From Paraburkholderia diazotrophica (lineage in GTDB: Bacteria > Pseudomonadota > Gammaproteobacteria > Burkholderiales > Burkholderiaceae), in assembly GCF_900108945.1 (NCBI RefSeq), contig NZ_FNYE01000009.1, positions 124,001 through 188,000 of the forward strand: a DNA stretch of 64,000 bases, given 5' to 3'. The notes beneath the pieces are model-generated. The model saw nothing but the letters and a program-made list of their open reading frames with translations, was not told the DNA's origin and made no database searches. A program made the translations under genes and the position numbers. Positions 26,391 to 38,053 of this stretch are shown piece after piece. Numbering within the stretch: position 1 is the first letter of the stretch; each line of letters starts with the position of its first letter.

Positions 26391-26981
26391 TCACGCGTGC
26401 GACGCCCGCCTACGGTGATTGCCGCTGAACAGCTTGACCATCCCGCATGCGACGACCGTCGCCAGCAATGCCGTTGCGACGGGAAACGTGCCTGCCGTAT
26501 TGACGGCGATCTCCACGGGACGCTCGCCAAGCAACTGCATGCGCCGTTGCGTCATCTGCGCGCCCAACGTTCTCAGCTCGTGTTTCAGCGAGCGTTCCGC
26601 GATCGGCAGCAATGTCGTTTCCTCATCGGCGACGTGATGCAAGGTCTCGCGGATCAGTTGCATGAAGAGCGCATCGTATGCGGCGTTTTCCGGGCCCATG
26701 CTGCGCAACGTACCGATCACCTCGCGCATCGCGTCGTGTTCGGCACGGCTCTTTTTCAGCGTCTCGTTGTCCGGGTCTACGCGGGCCAGTGCGGGATAGA
26801 AGATCTCTTCTTCCAGTTGCGCGTGAATCTCCAGTGCCGCGCAGACCGAATTGACGATCGCGCGCTTGCGCCACCACGCGGTTTCGTTCCTGTATCGATG
26901 AAACGCGGAAGTCACGTGGGTATGGTCGAGACGTATCAGCGTCGTGATCGTCGGGGACATGGAACTGTTCGTGGTGGACAT
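26391..26981 (-). CDS. Hemerythrin-domain protein with C-terminal membrane anchor
   Basis: 196 residues from ATG 26981 (longer in-frame starts exist but look non-coding). Hemerythrin ligands appear as LIRLDHTHV, HAQLEEEIFYPAL, SRAEHDAM and HHVADEETTLLP. A hydrophobic helix near the C-terminus (about 170-187, TALLATVVACGMVKLF) would tether the domain to the inner membrane. It is distinct from the soluble hemerythrin opposite it, so the locus has a soluble and a membrane-bound form. Confidence 0.85.
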   Translation of the reverse strand: MSTTNSSMSPTITTLIRLDHTHVTSAFHRYRNETAWWRKRAIVNSVCAALEIHAQLEEEIFYPALARVDPDNETLKKSRAEHDAMREVIGTLRSMGPENAAYDALFMQLIRETLHHVADEETTLLPIAERSLKHELRTLGAQMTQRRMQLLGERPVEIAVNTAGTFPVATALLATVVACGMVKLFSGNHRRRASHA

Positions 26982-27158
26982 GGCATCAGGTGTCGAAGGG
27001 ATCAGGCAAACCGCTGAGCATGTGCTGTTCCACCCAATCGCCAATGAATTCACGCCAATGAGTTCACGCCAATAAGTTCACGCAAATGAAGCCGGCGCGC
27101 CGGAGGAACATCGATTGCTCGGGCGTCACGTTGTGAGGTATTTGATGCGGAGCGACGA

Positions 27159-29462
<2,304 letters not shown>

Positions 29463-30020
29463 AGAGCATGCGGCGGCGTGCGGATCGCGCCGCGCGACGC
29501 CGCGTTGTTTCAACGGACCGTGTACCGTTTGCAGTCGTCCGCAAGCTTTCGAAGTCGCGCGGCCCGACAGCAGCGGCCTGTGGTCATAGCCGGATGACCC
29601 GCTGACGCCGGCGCGATCCTGCTGCGCTTCGACATGAGCGAATACATGAAGCGTCGCTGGCGGCGCTGCTTCCCGCCGCTGTCCGCCGCTCTTCAGCCGT
29701 CTTCTTGCTGCGCTGCAACCACTCCCACGGCGATACGACGGGCACGCGTTCCCGCCCCTCCGTCGCCGCTTTTCCCCTTCCGTTGACTGCAAACGCATCG
29801 CACTTTGCGCACGTCGACCGATTTGATCGACAATGATCGATGGCCCTCACAAGAAATTTGTTATAAAGGCTCCGATTGCACCCCCCATTCGGCTCCCGGC
29901 TCGCCCCGCCGCCTTCCCGAATGGACGCGCATTTCCCAACATCCATCGGCGCGCTTGCGAACCGCCCGTCATCGACTGCACGGGGCACGCGCGGAATCCG
30001 AGTAAAGGGTAGGTTTCAGT
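29463..30020. other. Gap with no supported gene
   Basis: 558 bases between the molybdoenzyme and the CheB-CheR fusion. No open frame has convincing codon use together with a ribosome site. TTATAA at 29861-29866 may be part of a promoter for the downstream gene. No strong hairpin was seen after the molybdoenzyme stop. Confidence 0.45.
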
Positions 30021-33000
30021 ATGAGCAAAAGCACATCGCAAAGCCCGGAAGGGAGCGGTTCCGGCACGGCCTCGCGCAGCACGCTGCCGTTTCCCGTCGT
30101 GGGGATAGGCGCATCCGCGGGCGGGGTGCAGGCGTTGATCCGGTTCTTCGAGCATGCGCCCGCGACGATGGATATGGCGTTCGTGATCATCCTGCATCTG
30201 TCGCCGGAGCACGCCAGTCACGCCGACGAAATCCTGCAGCGGGCGACGCGCATGCCCGTCACGCAGGTCACGAGCACGACGGCCATCGAGAAGAACCACG
30301 TCTATGTGATCGCGCCGGGCAAGCAGCTATGGCTGTCAGAGGGGTATCTGCGCGTCGGCGAGCGCGAAAAGCGAAGCCACGCGACGGTGACCATCGACGA
30401 GTTCTTCCGCACGCTCGCGGATGCGCACGACATGCGCGCCGTCGGCATCGTGCTGTCGGGTACGGGCTCGGACGGCGCGGCGGGACTGAGCCGCGTGAAG
30501 GAAAGCGGCGGCGTGACGATCGCACAGGAGCCGAACGACGCGGAATACCCCGAAATGCCGAATCACGCGATCACGACGGGCCAGGTCGACATCGTGTTGC
30601 CCGTCGCCGAGATGCCGCAGCGGCTGCTCGAATTGTGGAACAACGCGCAGAAAATCCGCTTGCCGTTGCCCGACAACGCCGAGCTTGCGGCCGAGCAGCC
30701 CGACGAGCAGCCGCGTGGCGGATCGGAGCGCGCGCTGCAAGATATCCTGATGCATTTGCGGGTGCGCACGGGCCACGATTTCCGGCACTACAAGCGCGCG
30801 ACCGTGCTACGGCGCATCGAGCGGCGCATGCAGGTCAACGGCGTGCGCGAGCTCGAAGCGTATCGCACGTTCCTGCGCAACACGCCCGAGGAAACGACGG
30901 CACTGCTCGCGGACATGCTGATCGGCGTGACACAGTTTTTCCGCGATCGCGAAGCATTCGACGCGTTGCAGCGCGTAGTGATGCCGTCGCTGTTCCGCTC
31001 GGCTGCGAGCGAAGCCCAGGTGCGCGTGTGGGTAGCCGGCTGCTCGACGGGCGAGGAAGCCTATTCGATTGCGATCCTGCTCGCGCAGGCACGCGAAGCG
31101 GCGGGCTCGCCGGCCGCGATGCAGATGTTCGCCACCGACATCGACGATTCCGCGATCGTGCGCGCACGCACGGGCTCGTATCCGAGCACTATTGCGAGCG
31201 ACGTGCCGCCCGAGCTCCTGCGGCGCTATTTCACGCAGGACGGCGCGCGCTATCTGATCGTGAAGACGGTGCGCGAACGCATTCTGTTTGCCGCGCATAG
31301 CCTGTTGCGCGATCCGCCGTTCTCGCATCTCGATCTGATTTCCTGCCGCAACGTGCTCATCTATCTGGATCGCGCGGTGCAGCGGCAGATTCTGGAGCTG
31401 TTTCACTTTGCGCTGCGCCCGGACGGCTATCTGTTTCTCGGCACGGCGGAGTCGGCCGATGCCGCCGACGATCTTTTCGCCATCGTCGACAAGAAGAACC
31501 GCATCTACCGCGCGAAGCCGGCCGTCAATCGCGTGAAGCCGGCCGTCGGCTTTCCGTCGCTCGCGGTGACGGCTTCGACGTCGCACGAAGAGGCGCCCGT
31601 GAACGGCGCATCGGCGCCGCCGCAGAGCACGCCCGAGCGCCGCAGCTTCTCGTTCTCGGCGCTGCATCAGCGGGTGCTCGAAGAGTATGCGCCGCCGAGC
31701 GTGATCGTCGATCGCGACTCGACCATCGTGCATCTGTCCGACAACGTCGGGCGGTTCCTGCGGCATGCGGGCGGCGAGCCGTCGACGAACATCATGGCCG
31801 TCGTCGTGCCCGAGCTTCGGCTCGACCTGCGCACGACGCTCTTTCGCGCGCTGCAAACGGGCGCGAGCGTCGAGGCGCGGCGCGTCAAGATGATGCGCGA
31901 CGGCCGCCCGTCGTGGATCAACATGACCGTGCGGCCGTTCCACGATCCGGGCGTGAACGCGGACTTCTTCATCGTGCTGTTCGATGAAGTGCAGGAGCGG
32001 ATGACGGACGAAGGCGAGTCGGAGAACGAAGGCCAGGACCCCGTGCTCGTGCAGCTCGAACAGGAACTGCAGCACAGCCGCGAGCAGCTGGCGAGCACCG
32101 TCGAGCAGTATGAAACATCCGTCGAGGAGCTGAAGGCGTCGAACGAAGAGCTTCAGGCGATCAACGAAGAGCTGCGTTCGGCGACGGAAGAACTGGAAAG
32201 CAGCAAGGAAGAATTGCAGTCGGTCAACGAAGAGCTGACGACCGTCAACGCCGAGTTGCAGGCGCGCGTCGAAGACACCGCGAAGGCCAACGACGACTTG
32301 CAGAACATTATCGTCTCGACCGACATCGCGACCGTGTTCGTCGACAAGAAGATTCAGGTGAAACGCTTCACGCCGAGCGCAACGCGCATCTTCAAGCTGA
32401 TCGACTCGGACATCGGACGGTCGCTGTTCGACATCACGCATTCGCTGCAGCATCCGACGCTCGCGGAAGACGTCAAGGAGGCGTTCGAGAGCCTGAAGCT
32501 GATCGAGCGCGAAGTGCAAAGCCACGACGGCAAGTGGTATCTGATGCGCCTGCTGCCATACCGCACGGCCGATGACCGGATCGACGGCGCGGTGCTGACG
32601 CTGATCGACATCACGAAGCGGCATGCGGCGGAAGAGCAGGCTCGCATCGGCGAACAGCGGCTGCGGCTCGTCGCGCAGTCGACCAACGACTACGCGATCA
32701 TCGTTCAGGACCTGTCGGGACGCATCGTGAGCTGGAACGCGGGCGCCGAGCGGATCTTCGGCTACGGCGAGGCCGAAGTGCTGGGCAAGGACATCGAACT
32801 GATCTATCAGCCCGACGATCGCGCCGCAAACGCGCCCGCGCACGAGCGCGAAACAGCCGCGAAGGAGGGACGCGCGGACGACGAGCGTTGGCATCTGACG
32901 AAGGATCATCGCCGGGTCTATTGCAGCGGCGTCGTGACGCCGATCCGCGACGCGTCGTTCACCGGCTTTGCGAAAATCGCGCGCGACCTCACCGAACGCA

Positions 33001-34193
33001 AGCAGCGCGAGGACGCGCAAGAGGCCGCGCTCGCAAGGGAGCGCACCGAGCGCCAGAAAGAGTCGCTGTCGAATCAGCTCAAGGACGATTTCATCGCCGT
33101 GCTGTCGCATGAGCTGAAACATCCGCTGAACCTGATCGGCGTGAAGGCGGAAATGCTGCCGCGCCTGCCCGAGACGCGCGGCATCGAAGCCGTGCGCGAA
33201 ACAGCGGACGCGATTCGCCGGGCGATGCGCAGCCAGGCGCAGATCATCGACGATCTGCTCGATTTCTCGCGCGTGAACACGGGCAAGCTAACGCTCGATC
33301 TCGGGCCCGTCGATCTGGCCGCCACGGTGAACGGCATCGTGCAGTCGTGCGAGGCGGATGCGGCTGAACGCGGCGTCGTCATGTCCGCGACGGGCGTCGA
33401 GCAGCCCGCGATGGTGCTCGCCGATCCCGTCCGGTGCGAGCAGATCATCTGGAACCTCGTTTCCAACGCGCTGAAATTTTCGCGCGCCGGCGGCCGGATC
33501 GATCTGCGTCTGACGCGCGAACAAGGCATGATGCGCGTCGACGTGGCCGATACGGGCGAAGGCATCGAACCGTCGGAGCTGTCCTCCGTCTTCGACATGT
33601 TCCGCCAGGGCGCGCGCAGCCGCATGCGCGGAGGCCTCGGCATTGGCCTGGCGCTCGTCAGGCAGCTCGTCGACATGCATGGCGGACGCGTCGCCGCGCA
33701 CTCGGATGGTCCCGGGCGCGGCACGACGATGAGCGTCTGGCTTCCGGCGATGGACGAGACGCATGCGCGACCGCGCGACGACTCGTCGGCGCAATACGCG
33801 ATTGCGGGCGCGCGCGTGTTGATCGTCGAGGACGATGCGGACTTCGTGTCGTCGTTGACGGCGTTGCTGGAACTGGAGAAGGCATCGGTGACGGCCGTGC
33901 CGGGCGAAGCGCAGGCATGGGACGCACTCGCCGACCGACCCGTCGACGTACTGATCGTGGACGTGCGCGCGTCGGCGGGCGACGCGTACGCGCTGGTCCG
34001 GAAGATCAAGGCCGACCCGCAACGCGCGCGCATCGGGACGGTGGCGATCGTCGGACTCAACCGCGAAGCGGACAGGCAGGCGGCCATCGACGCGGGCTTC
34101 GACGCGCTGGTCGGCAAGCCCATCGACTTCGAGGAACTGCTGCAAAAACTGCACGCGTTGCTGAGGTCCACAGCGCCGGCAACAGGTTCGTGA
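30021..34193 (+). CDS. CheB-CheR-PAS-histidine kinase-receiver fusion protein
   Basis: 1390 residues with at least six domains. CheB methylesterase (about 25-210) keeps its triad S32 (GASAGG), H59 (HLSPEH) and D151 (GSDGAAG). CheR methyltransferase (about 235-500) has the SAM site GCSTGEE (340-346) and SCRNVLIYLD (441-450). A PAS domain (about 550-665) is followed by a long coiled coil of EEL repeats (about 675-760) and two more PAS domains. HisKA/HATPase comes next (SHELKHPLN; DTGEGIEPSE; RGGLGIGLALV), then a C-terminal receiver with Asp in LIVDVRAS. There are no membrane helices and no chemoreceptor or CheA nearby. The family is involved in non-chemotactic signalling, stress or biofilm responses; the exact role is unknown. 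Confidence 0.92.
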   Translation: MSKSTSQSPEGSGSGTASRSTLPFPVVGIGASAGGVQALIRFFEHAPATMDMAFVIILHLSPEHASHADEILQRATRMPVTQVTSTTAIEKNHVYVIAPGKQLWLSEGYLRVGEREKRSHATVTIDEFFRTLADAHDMRAVGIVLSGTGSDGAAGLSRVKESGGVTIAQEPNDAEYPEMPNHAITTGQVDIVLPVAEMPQRLLELWNNAQKIRLPLPDNAELAAEQPDEQPRGGSERALQDILMHLRVRTGHDFRHYKRATVLRRIERRMQVNGVRELEAYRTFLRNTPEETTALLADMLIGVTQFFRDREAFDALQRVVMPSLFRSAASEAQVRVWVAGCSTGEEAYSIAILLAQAREAAGSPAAMQMFATDIDDSAIVRARTGSYPSTIASDVPPELLRRYFTQDGARYLIVKTVRERILFAAHSLLRDPPFSHLDLISCRNVLIYLDRAVQRQILELFHFALRPDGYLFLGTAESADAADDLFAIVDKKNRIYRAKPAVNRVKPAVGFPSLAVTASTSHEEAPVNGASAPPQSTPERRSFSFSALHQRVLEEYAPPSVIVDRDSTIVHLSDNVGRFLRHAGGEPSTNIMAVVVPELRLDLRTTLFRALQTGASVEARRVKMMRDGRPSWINMTVRPFHDPGVNADFFIVLFDEVQERMTDEGESENEGQDPVLVQLEQELQHSREQLASTVEQYETSVEELKASNEELQAINEELRSATEELESSKEELQSVNEELTTVNAELQARVEDTAKANDDLQNIIVSTDIATVFVDKKIQVKRFTPSATRIFKLIDSDIGRSLFDITHSLQHPTLAEDVKEAFESLKLIEREVQSHDGKWYLMRLLPYRTADDRIDGAVLTLIDITKRHAAEEQARIGEQRLRLVAQSTNDYAIIVQDLSGRIVSWNAGAERIFGYGEAEVLGKDIELIYQPDDRAANAPAHERETAAKEGRADDERWHLTKDHRRVYCSGVVTPIRDASFTGFAKIARDLTERKQREDAQEAALARERTERQKESLSNQLKDDFIAVLSHELKHPLNLIGVKAEMLPRLPETRGIEAVRETADAIRRAMRSQAQIIDDLLDFSRVNTGKLTLDLGPVDLAATVNGIVQSCEADAAERGVVMSATGVEQPAMVLADPVRCEQIIWNLVSNALKFSRAGGRIDLRLTREQGMMRVDVADTGEGIEPSELSSVFDMFRQGARSRMRGGLGIGLALVRQLVDMHGGRVAAHSDGPGRGTTMSVWLPAMDETHARPRDDSSAQYAIAGARVLIVEDDADFVSSLTALLELEKASVTAVPGEAQAWDALADRPVDVLIVDVRASAGDAYALVRKIKADPQRARIGTVAIVGLNREADRQAAIDAGFDALVGKPIDFEELLQKLHALLRSTAPATGS

Positions 34194-34524
34194 TGATGCG
34201 ATAGCGGCGGGCGCGGGCGGCGCGTCTACGCGAAAGCAGTGGCGCCCCGCCCGTCGTTCCTTCGTCGGCGACCGGTCCGGCTCGCCCTCTGTCCGTCGCG
34301 GCCCGCGCGACGACGCGACGCGTGAGCCTCGCGACTATCGTCGCGCGTCCGCACGGTTCGCCAGCAACGGCTGCACGTTCCCGGCGTCGCGGCGGTACGG
34401 CTGATACTGCGCGAACGTTTTCTGCATCTGCTGCGAGCAGCGATTGGCGTGCGCCTTGACGCCGTCGTTGCATGCGATTCTTCGCACAGGTTCGATTTAT
34501 GCTGCCTCGTACCGAGGAGGGTCT
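34194..34524. other. Gap between the two CheB-type genes, with a coding remnant
   Basis: 331 bases. The only notable content is the minus-strand remnant at 34335-34487 and the GGAGG ribosome site of the next gene. The promoter of the second CheB gene would overlap the remnant. Confidence 0.5.
34335..34487 (-). pseudogene. Possible 3' remnant of a small gene
   Basis: A minus-strand frame of 50 codons ends at a TAG (34335-34337) and shows the GC3-rich codon choice of real genes here. It encodes segments such as CNDGVKAHANRCSQQMQK and TFAQYQPYRRDAG. An in-frame stop lies a few codons upstream of a GTG that has no ribosome site, so the 5' end appears lost. I do not recognise the family; it could also be a short intact gene. 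Confidence 0.35.
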
Positions 34525-35529
34525 ATGAATCAGCGAGATATTGTGGTCATTGGCGGATCGCGTGGCGCGTTTGCAGTGCTCAGGACGCTGGTTTCCAGGT
34601 TGCCCAAGGATTTGCCGGCCGCCGTGTGCATCGTCTTGCATATCGGCCGGCACGAAAGCGTGTTGCCCGAGTTGCTGTCGAAGTGGGGGCCGATGCCCGC
34701 ACGCCATCCCGTCGAGGGCGAGCCGATCGTCAACGGCACCGTCTATGTCGCGCCGCCCGGCCGTCATATGGTGCTGTCGAACGGATGTCTGGAGCTCAAC
34801 GAAGGCGCGGCCGAAAACTTCGCGCGGCCGGCAGCCGATCCGCTGTTCCGCTCGGCTGCCGTGCACTATGGCCGACGCGTGGTCGGCGTCGTGCTCAGCG
34901 GCGATCTCGACGACGGCGCGGCGGGGCTCGCGGCCGTCCGCGCGCACGGCGGCTTTTGCATCGTTCAGGACCCAGCCGATTGCGAAGCGCCGTCGATGCC
35001 GCGCTCGGCGATGAATTCGGCGGGCGCGGACAGCGTCACGACCGTCGACGATCTCGCGCGCAACATCACGGCCGCGATCGGGGGCGCGGCGCTTCGTCAG
35101 CAGGAGGAACCAGCGATGAGCAGCGAGCAGCAGCTTGATCTCGAGGCGCGCCTCGCGCAACAGGGCATCGTGACGCCCGAGGAACTCGATCGCATCGGGG
35201 TGCGTTCGTCGTTGACGTGCCCGGACTGCGGCGGCGTGTTATGGCGGGTCGGCGACGATCGGCCTCTGCGCTACCGCTGCCATACGGGACACGCATTCAA
35301 CGTACTTTCGCTCGCCGACGGGTACTCGAAGGAATCGGAGAACGCGATACGGGCCGCGATACGCGCGGTGCACGAGCGCGTAATCTTTGCAAGAGAGCGG
35401 CAAAGGTCGGCCGAGCGCACGGGCGATGCCGCGCAGATCGGTGTCGAACAGGCGCGGATCGAAGAGGGCGAAAGGCTCATCCGCATGCTGCGCAATGCGG
35501 TGAGCGAGGAGCTGTCGCACGATCTGTAG
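34525..35529 (+). CDS. CheB-like methylesterase with C-terminal zinc-ribbon-like extension
   Basis: 334 residues from ATG 34525 (GAGGAGG upstream). The N-terminal 190 residues are a CheB methylesterase domain without a receiver: S12 in GGSRGA, H39 in VLHIGRHES and Asp in GDLDDGAAG, matching the Ser-His-Asp triad. The extension holds CPDCGG (232-237) and RCHTGH (251-256), a probable metal knuckle, followed by a helical charged tail (about 270-330). Such stand-alone CheB proteins accompany CheB-CheR-kinase fusions and may demethylate or deamidate non-receptor targets; that role is inference. It follows the fusion gene in the same direction. Confidence 0.88.
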   Translation: MNQRDIVVIGGSRGAFAVLRTLVSRLPKDLPAAVCIVLHIGRHESVLPELLSKWGPMPARHPVEGEPIVNGTVYVAPPGRHMVLSNGCLELNEGAAENFARPAADPLFRSAAVHYGRRVVGVVLSGDLDDGAAGLAAVRAHGGFCIVQDPADCEAPSMPRSAMNSAGADSVTTVDDLARNITAAIGGAALRQQEEPAMSSEQQLDLEARLAQQGIVTPEELDRIGVRSSLTCPDCGGVLWRVGDDRPLRYRCHTGHAFNVLSLADGYSKESENAIRAAIRAVHERVIFARERQRSAERTGDAAQIGVEQARIEEGERLIRMLRNAVSEELSHDL

Positions 35530-35832
35530 GTTGCTGCGCTCATAACCGCCGTCACGCCCCATACATTCAGTCGACTCGACGTGCGACCGCGCAGACGCGC
35601 GTGAACCGCCGCTGGAGCGACCACCCTGTTGCAGTGAATCCGGCAAAGGCGGATCGATGCCTCGCTCGTCTTTGCGCGAGCGCTGATCCCTCGTGTTCCT
35701 CAACTGTGCGATGCATGACCGACGCGACGCGACGCGACGCGATGCGACGCGATGCGACGCGATGGGTACGCGCGATGCTCGACGACGAATGCGGCCGGCG
35801 ATGCCCGGCCGCATCTCAATGCGGAGGGAACC
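35530..35832. other. Gap with pentanucleotide repeats
   Basis: 303 bases before the CBS gene with no supported gene. It contains a tandem GACGC/GATGC array (35721-35764) and the GGAGGG ribosome site of the CBS gene. Confidence 0.5.
35721..35764. repeat. Tandem pentamer array (GACGC/GATGC)
   Basis: Eight consecutive 5-bp units (four GACGC, then GATGC and GACGC alternating) and a partial ninth, about 70 bases before the CBS gene start. Copy number may vary by replication slippage. Confidence 0.8.
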
Positions 35833-36258
35833 ATGACGACAGCAGCAGACATCATGACGCTCGATCCCATCACGATCGCTGCCGGCGACACGATACGCCA
35901 GGCCGCGATGATGATGGCCGACCTCAAGGTCGGTTCATTGCCCGTATGCCGTGACGGCAAGCTCGTCGGCACGGTGACGGACCGCGACATCGCTGTGCGT
36001 GCTGTCGCATCCGGTGTCGAGCCGACCACGCCCGTCGAAAAGATTGCGAGCGAGCCAGCGCAATGGTGCCTCGAATCAGACGACATCAAGCAGGTCGAGC
36101 GGAAGATGGCACAGGCCCACATTCGCAGACTCGCGGTGCTCGACGACGAGAAGCGGCTCGTGGGCATGATTGCGCTCGGCGATATCGCCGTGAGTGACGA
36201 TGAAGATGTAGCGCGCACGCTCAAGGGCGTATCGTCGCCCGCGCGACCCGATCGATGA
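35833..36258 (+). CDS. CBS-domain pair protein
   Basis: 141 residues from ATG 35833 (GGAGGG upstream). Two CBS motifs (about 5-60 and 72-130), each ending in the usual LVGTVTDRDIAVR or LVGMIALGDIAV, form one Bateman module. These bind adenine nucleotides and act as energy or redox sensors. It is not fused to an enzyme, so it should act on a partner protein. It belongs to a run of small stress-type genes. Confidence 0.88.
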   Translation: MTTAADIMTLDPITIAAGDTIRQAAMMMADLKVGSLPVCRDGKLVGTVTDRDIAVRAVASGVEPTTPVEKIASEPAQWCLESDDIKQVERKMAQAHIRRLAVLDDEKRLVGMIALGDIAVSDDEDVARTLKGVSSPARPDR

Positions 36259-36398
36259 AGCGCGCTTCGATGCGTTCGCGCCGCGCCATGGCAGCGTGTG
36301 AGCGCGTCCGCCCGTCGCGCGATCCGACGGGAACGCCCGTTGCGCATACGTAGACGCAGGCATTGCACGTCAACTTTCGCATCGCACGGAGAACCAGG

Positions 36399-36707
36399 AT
36401 GGAATCGAAGCCGAGCAAACAGAACACGGACAAGCTGCGCCAACCTGCGGGCGTCGCGCAGCCCGTACCCGAGCGAGACACGGAAAAGGACACCGGCAAG
36501 GATACGAGCAAGGACGCGAGGAACACGGATAAAGCGGCGGGCCGCACGCCCGGCGGCAACAATCTGAACGCGATTCCGGAGAAGGACGTCGACGAGGTCG
36601 TGCCCGTCAGTCCCGACGAAACGAAATTGCGCGATCCCGCGCTCACGCCCGACGACGAGGACGAGAAAAGACTCGACCCGTCGGGCAACAGGCGACGTCC
36701 GCTTTGA
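36399..36707 (+). CDS. Hydrophilic, probably disordered protein
   Basis: 102 residues from ATG 36399, behind GGAGAACC. Very rich in Asp, Lys, Thr, Pro and Arg, with an imperfect repeat around DTEKDTGKDTSKDARNTDK and no hydrophobic core. Such proteins resemble hydrophilin-type desiccation or stress proteins in composition only; no family is recognised. Codon use fits the genome. Confidence 0.65.
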   Translation: MESKPSKQNTDKLRQPAGVAQPVPERDTEKDTGKDTSKDARNTDKAAGRTPGGNNLNAIPEKDVDEVVPVSPDETKLRDPALTPDDEDEKRLDPSGNRRRPL

Positions 36708-36827
36708 AGGCTGCCTTGACGACTGCTTTGACGACTTCACGCGATCACGCGATCACGCGAACACTCGAAGGCATAGCCGATGCTGCCCTTACCCCTCATC
36801 TCGCGCATGCATTGAAGGAGGACGAAC

Positions 36828-37292
36828 GTGAACACTTTTCTAAAGTCGGTGACGGCGGCCGTGATCGGTGCGGCTGCGATGTACTACTTCGACAACCATT
36901 CAGGCAAGCGGCGGCGCGCGATGCTGCGCGACAAGATGGCATCGACGACGAGACGGATTTCGAAGCGGTCTCGCGCGCAGGCACGGCGGGCAGCGGGACA
37001 TGCGTATGGGGTGCTGCATCGGGCGGCATCGAGCGCGCCGACTTCGGACCGCCAATTGACGGATCGCGTGCGCGCGCATCTCGGCCGGATCGTGGCAACG
37101 CCCGGTGCCATCCATGTGCGGGTGGAGCAGGGCGTCGCGTGGATTTCGGGCCACGTTCTTGCGGCCGATCGCGAGCGTGTGATTCGCGAGACGGCAGCGG
37201 TGCCTGGCGTCGAGCGCGTCGAGGAGCAGTTATGCGTGCACGAGCAGGCGGGCAACGTCCCGGAGCTGCAAGGCGCGACATTGCGCGGCTGA
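36828..37292 (+). CDS. BON-domain protein with N-terminal membrane segment
   Basis: 154 residues. It starts with a short hydrophobic stretch (MNTFLKSVTAAVIGAAAMYY) and a very basic region (KRRRAM, TTRRISKRSR). A BON domain follows (about 75-140: LTDRVRAHLGRI, GAIHVRVEQGVAWISGHV, VPGVERVEEQL). BON domains bind phospholipid surfaces and occur in envelope-stress proteins such as OsmY. GGAGG lies before the ATG. Direct 8-bp repeats (CACGCGAT) occur upstream at about 36739-36761. Confidence 0.82.
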   Translation: MNTFLKSVTAAVIGAAAMYYFDNHSGKRRRAMLRDKMASTTRRISKRSRAQARRAAGHAYGVLHRAASSAPTSDRQLTDRVRAHLGRIVATPGAIHVRVEQGVAWISGHVLAADRERVIRETAAVPGVERVEEQLCVHEQAGNVPELQGATLRG

Positions 37293-37353
37293 TGTCCGGC
37301 GAAGGCGCGTGCCTTGCTCGTTCGTAACCTCATCGAAGTGACGAGGAGGGACC

Positions 37354-37587
37354 ATGAATACCGACTCGACGCGCATCTCGGACACACAGGTGCGCATAGC
37401 CAACAAGCAGTACAGCTTCCGTTCTCGCGACGAGGCCGACCGGTTCGTGCAGTGCCTGGAGAACAAGGAAGCGAGTCATTGCATTGCCGAGTGTCCTCCC
37501 GATACGACGTCGGATGTATCTCCGAATCAACCGGGCGAAGGCATCACGATCGGGCCTCCACCAGGAGTACTCGACAGCGAAGAGTGA
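37354..37587 (+). CDS. Small hypothetical protein
   Basis: 77 residues behind GAGGAGG. Soluble, with a central block YSFRSRDEADRFVQCLEN and a Pro/Gly-rich acidic tail. Three cysteines (QCLEN, HCIAEC). No family recognised; the strong ribosome site and codon use support a real gene. Convergent with the next gene across 37 bases. Confidence 0.65.
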   Translation: MNTDSTRISDTQVRIANKQYSFRSRDEADRFVQCLENKEASHCIAECPPDTTSDVSPNQPGEGITIGPPPGVLDSEE

Positions 37588-37624
37588 CGGCGTCGTGGTA
37601 CGCGGCGCGCGCCGAGTGGCCGCA

Positions 37625-37918
37625 TCATTGATGCTGGCCGTTTGAAGTCGAAGGCACAGCGGAAGCAGCAGACGCGCGCGCGCCTGGTTTCGAACCGCTT
37701 CGTTCCTGCTTGCGCCGGGCGTCTTCTTCTTTGCTCAGCTGCCCGGCCGGTGTGCCCTTTTGTCCGGCGGCTCCCGCGCCGCCTTCGGTGCCTGCCGATC
37801 GCCCCGTCTGAGCCAGATCGACAGGCGCGGCGGCGACAGGTGCAGCGGCTATCGAAGATGAAGATGCGACGCCGATCCAGGCAATCGCCGCGACACGTGT
37901 TGCGTATGTACGTTTCAT
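37625..37918 (-). CDS. Small secreted protein, unknown function
   Basis: 97 residues from ATG 37918 (CGGAGAACC upstream). The N-terminus is a Sec signal peptide (MKRTYATRVAAIAWIG, cleavage near AAAPV). The mature part is low-complexity, Ala/Gly/Ser/Lys-rich, and contains QLSKEEDARRKQ. Probably periplasmic or secreted. Function unknown. Confidence 0.6.
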   Translation of the reverse strand: MKRTYATRVAAIAWIGVASSSSIAAAPVAAAPVDLAQTGRSAGTEGGAGAAGQKGTPAGQLSKEEDARRKQERSGSKPGARASAASAVPSTSNGQHQ

Positions 37919-38053
37919 TGCGGTTCTCCGACTCCCGGCAGTTGGAGAACGTCCGCATGCTGCATTCCTGAATCCATTCCCGCACCGCACGAGAGGGGAA
38001 CGTTGCTCGTCAATCAGCGAAGCGCATTCCGTTCTTAAGGGCCATTCGACAAT

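Noticed and set aside
30807..33122. Long antisense open frame inside the CheB-CheR fusion gene
   Set aside because: Same effect of GC3-biased coding DNA; it has no domain, no ribosome site and an improbable composition.
36739..36761. CRISPR-like short repeats (CACGCGAT)
   Set aside because: Only two to three adjacent 8-bp units without spacers; simple tandem repeat, not a CRISPR array.
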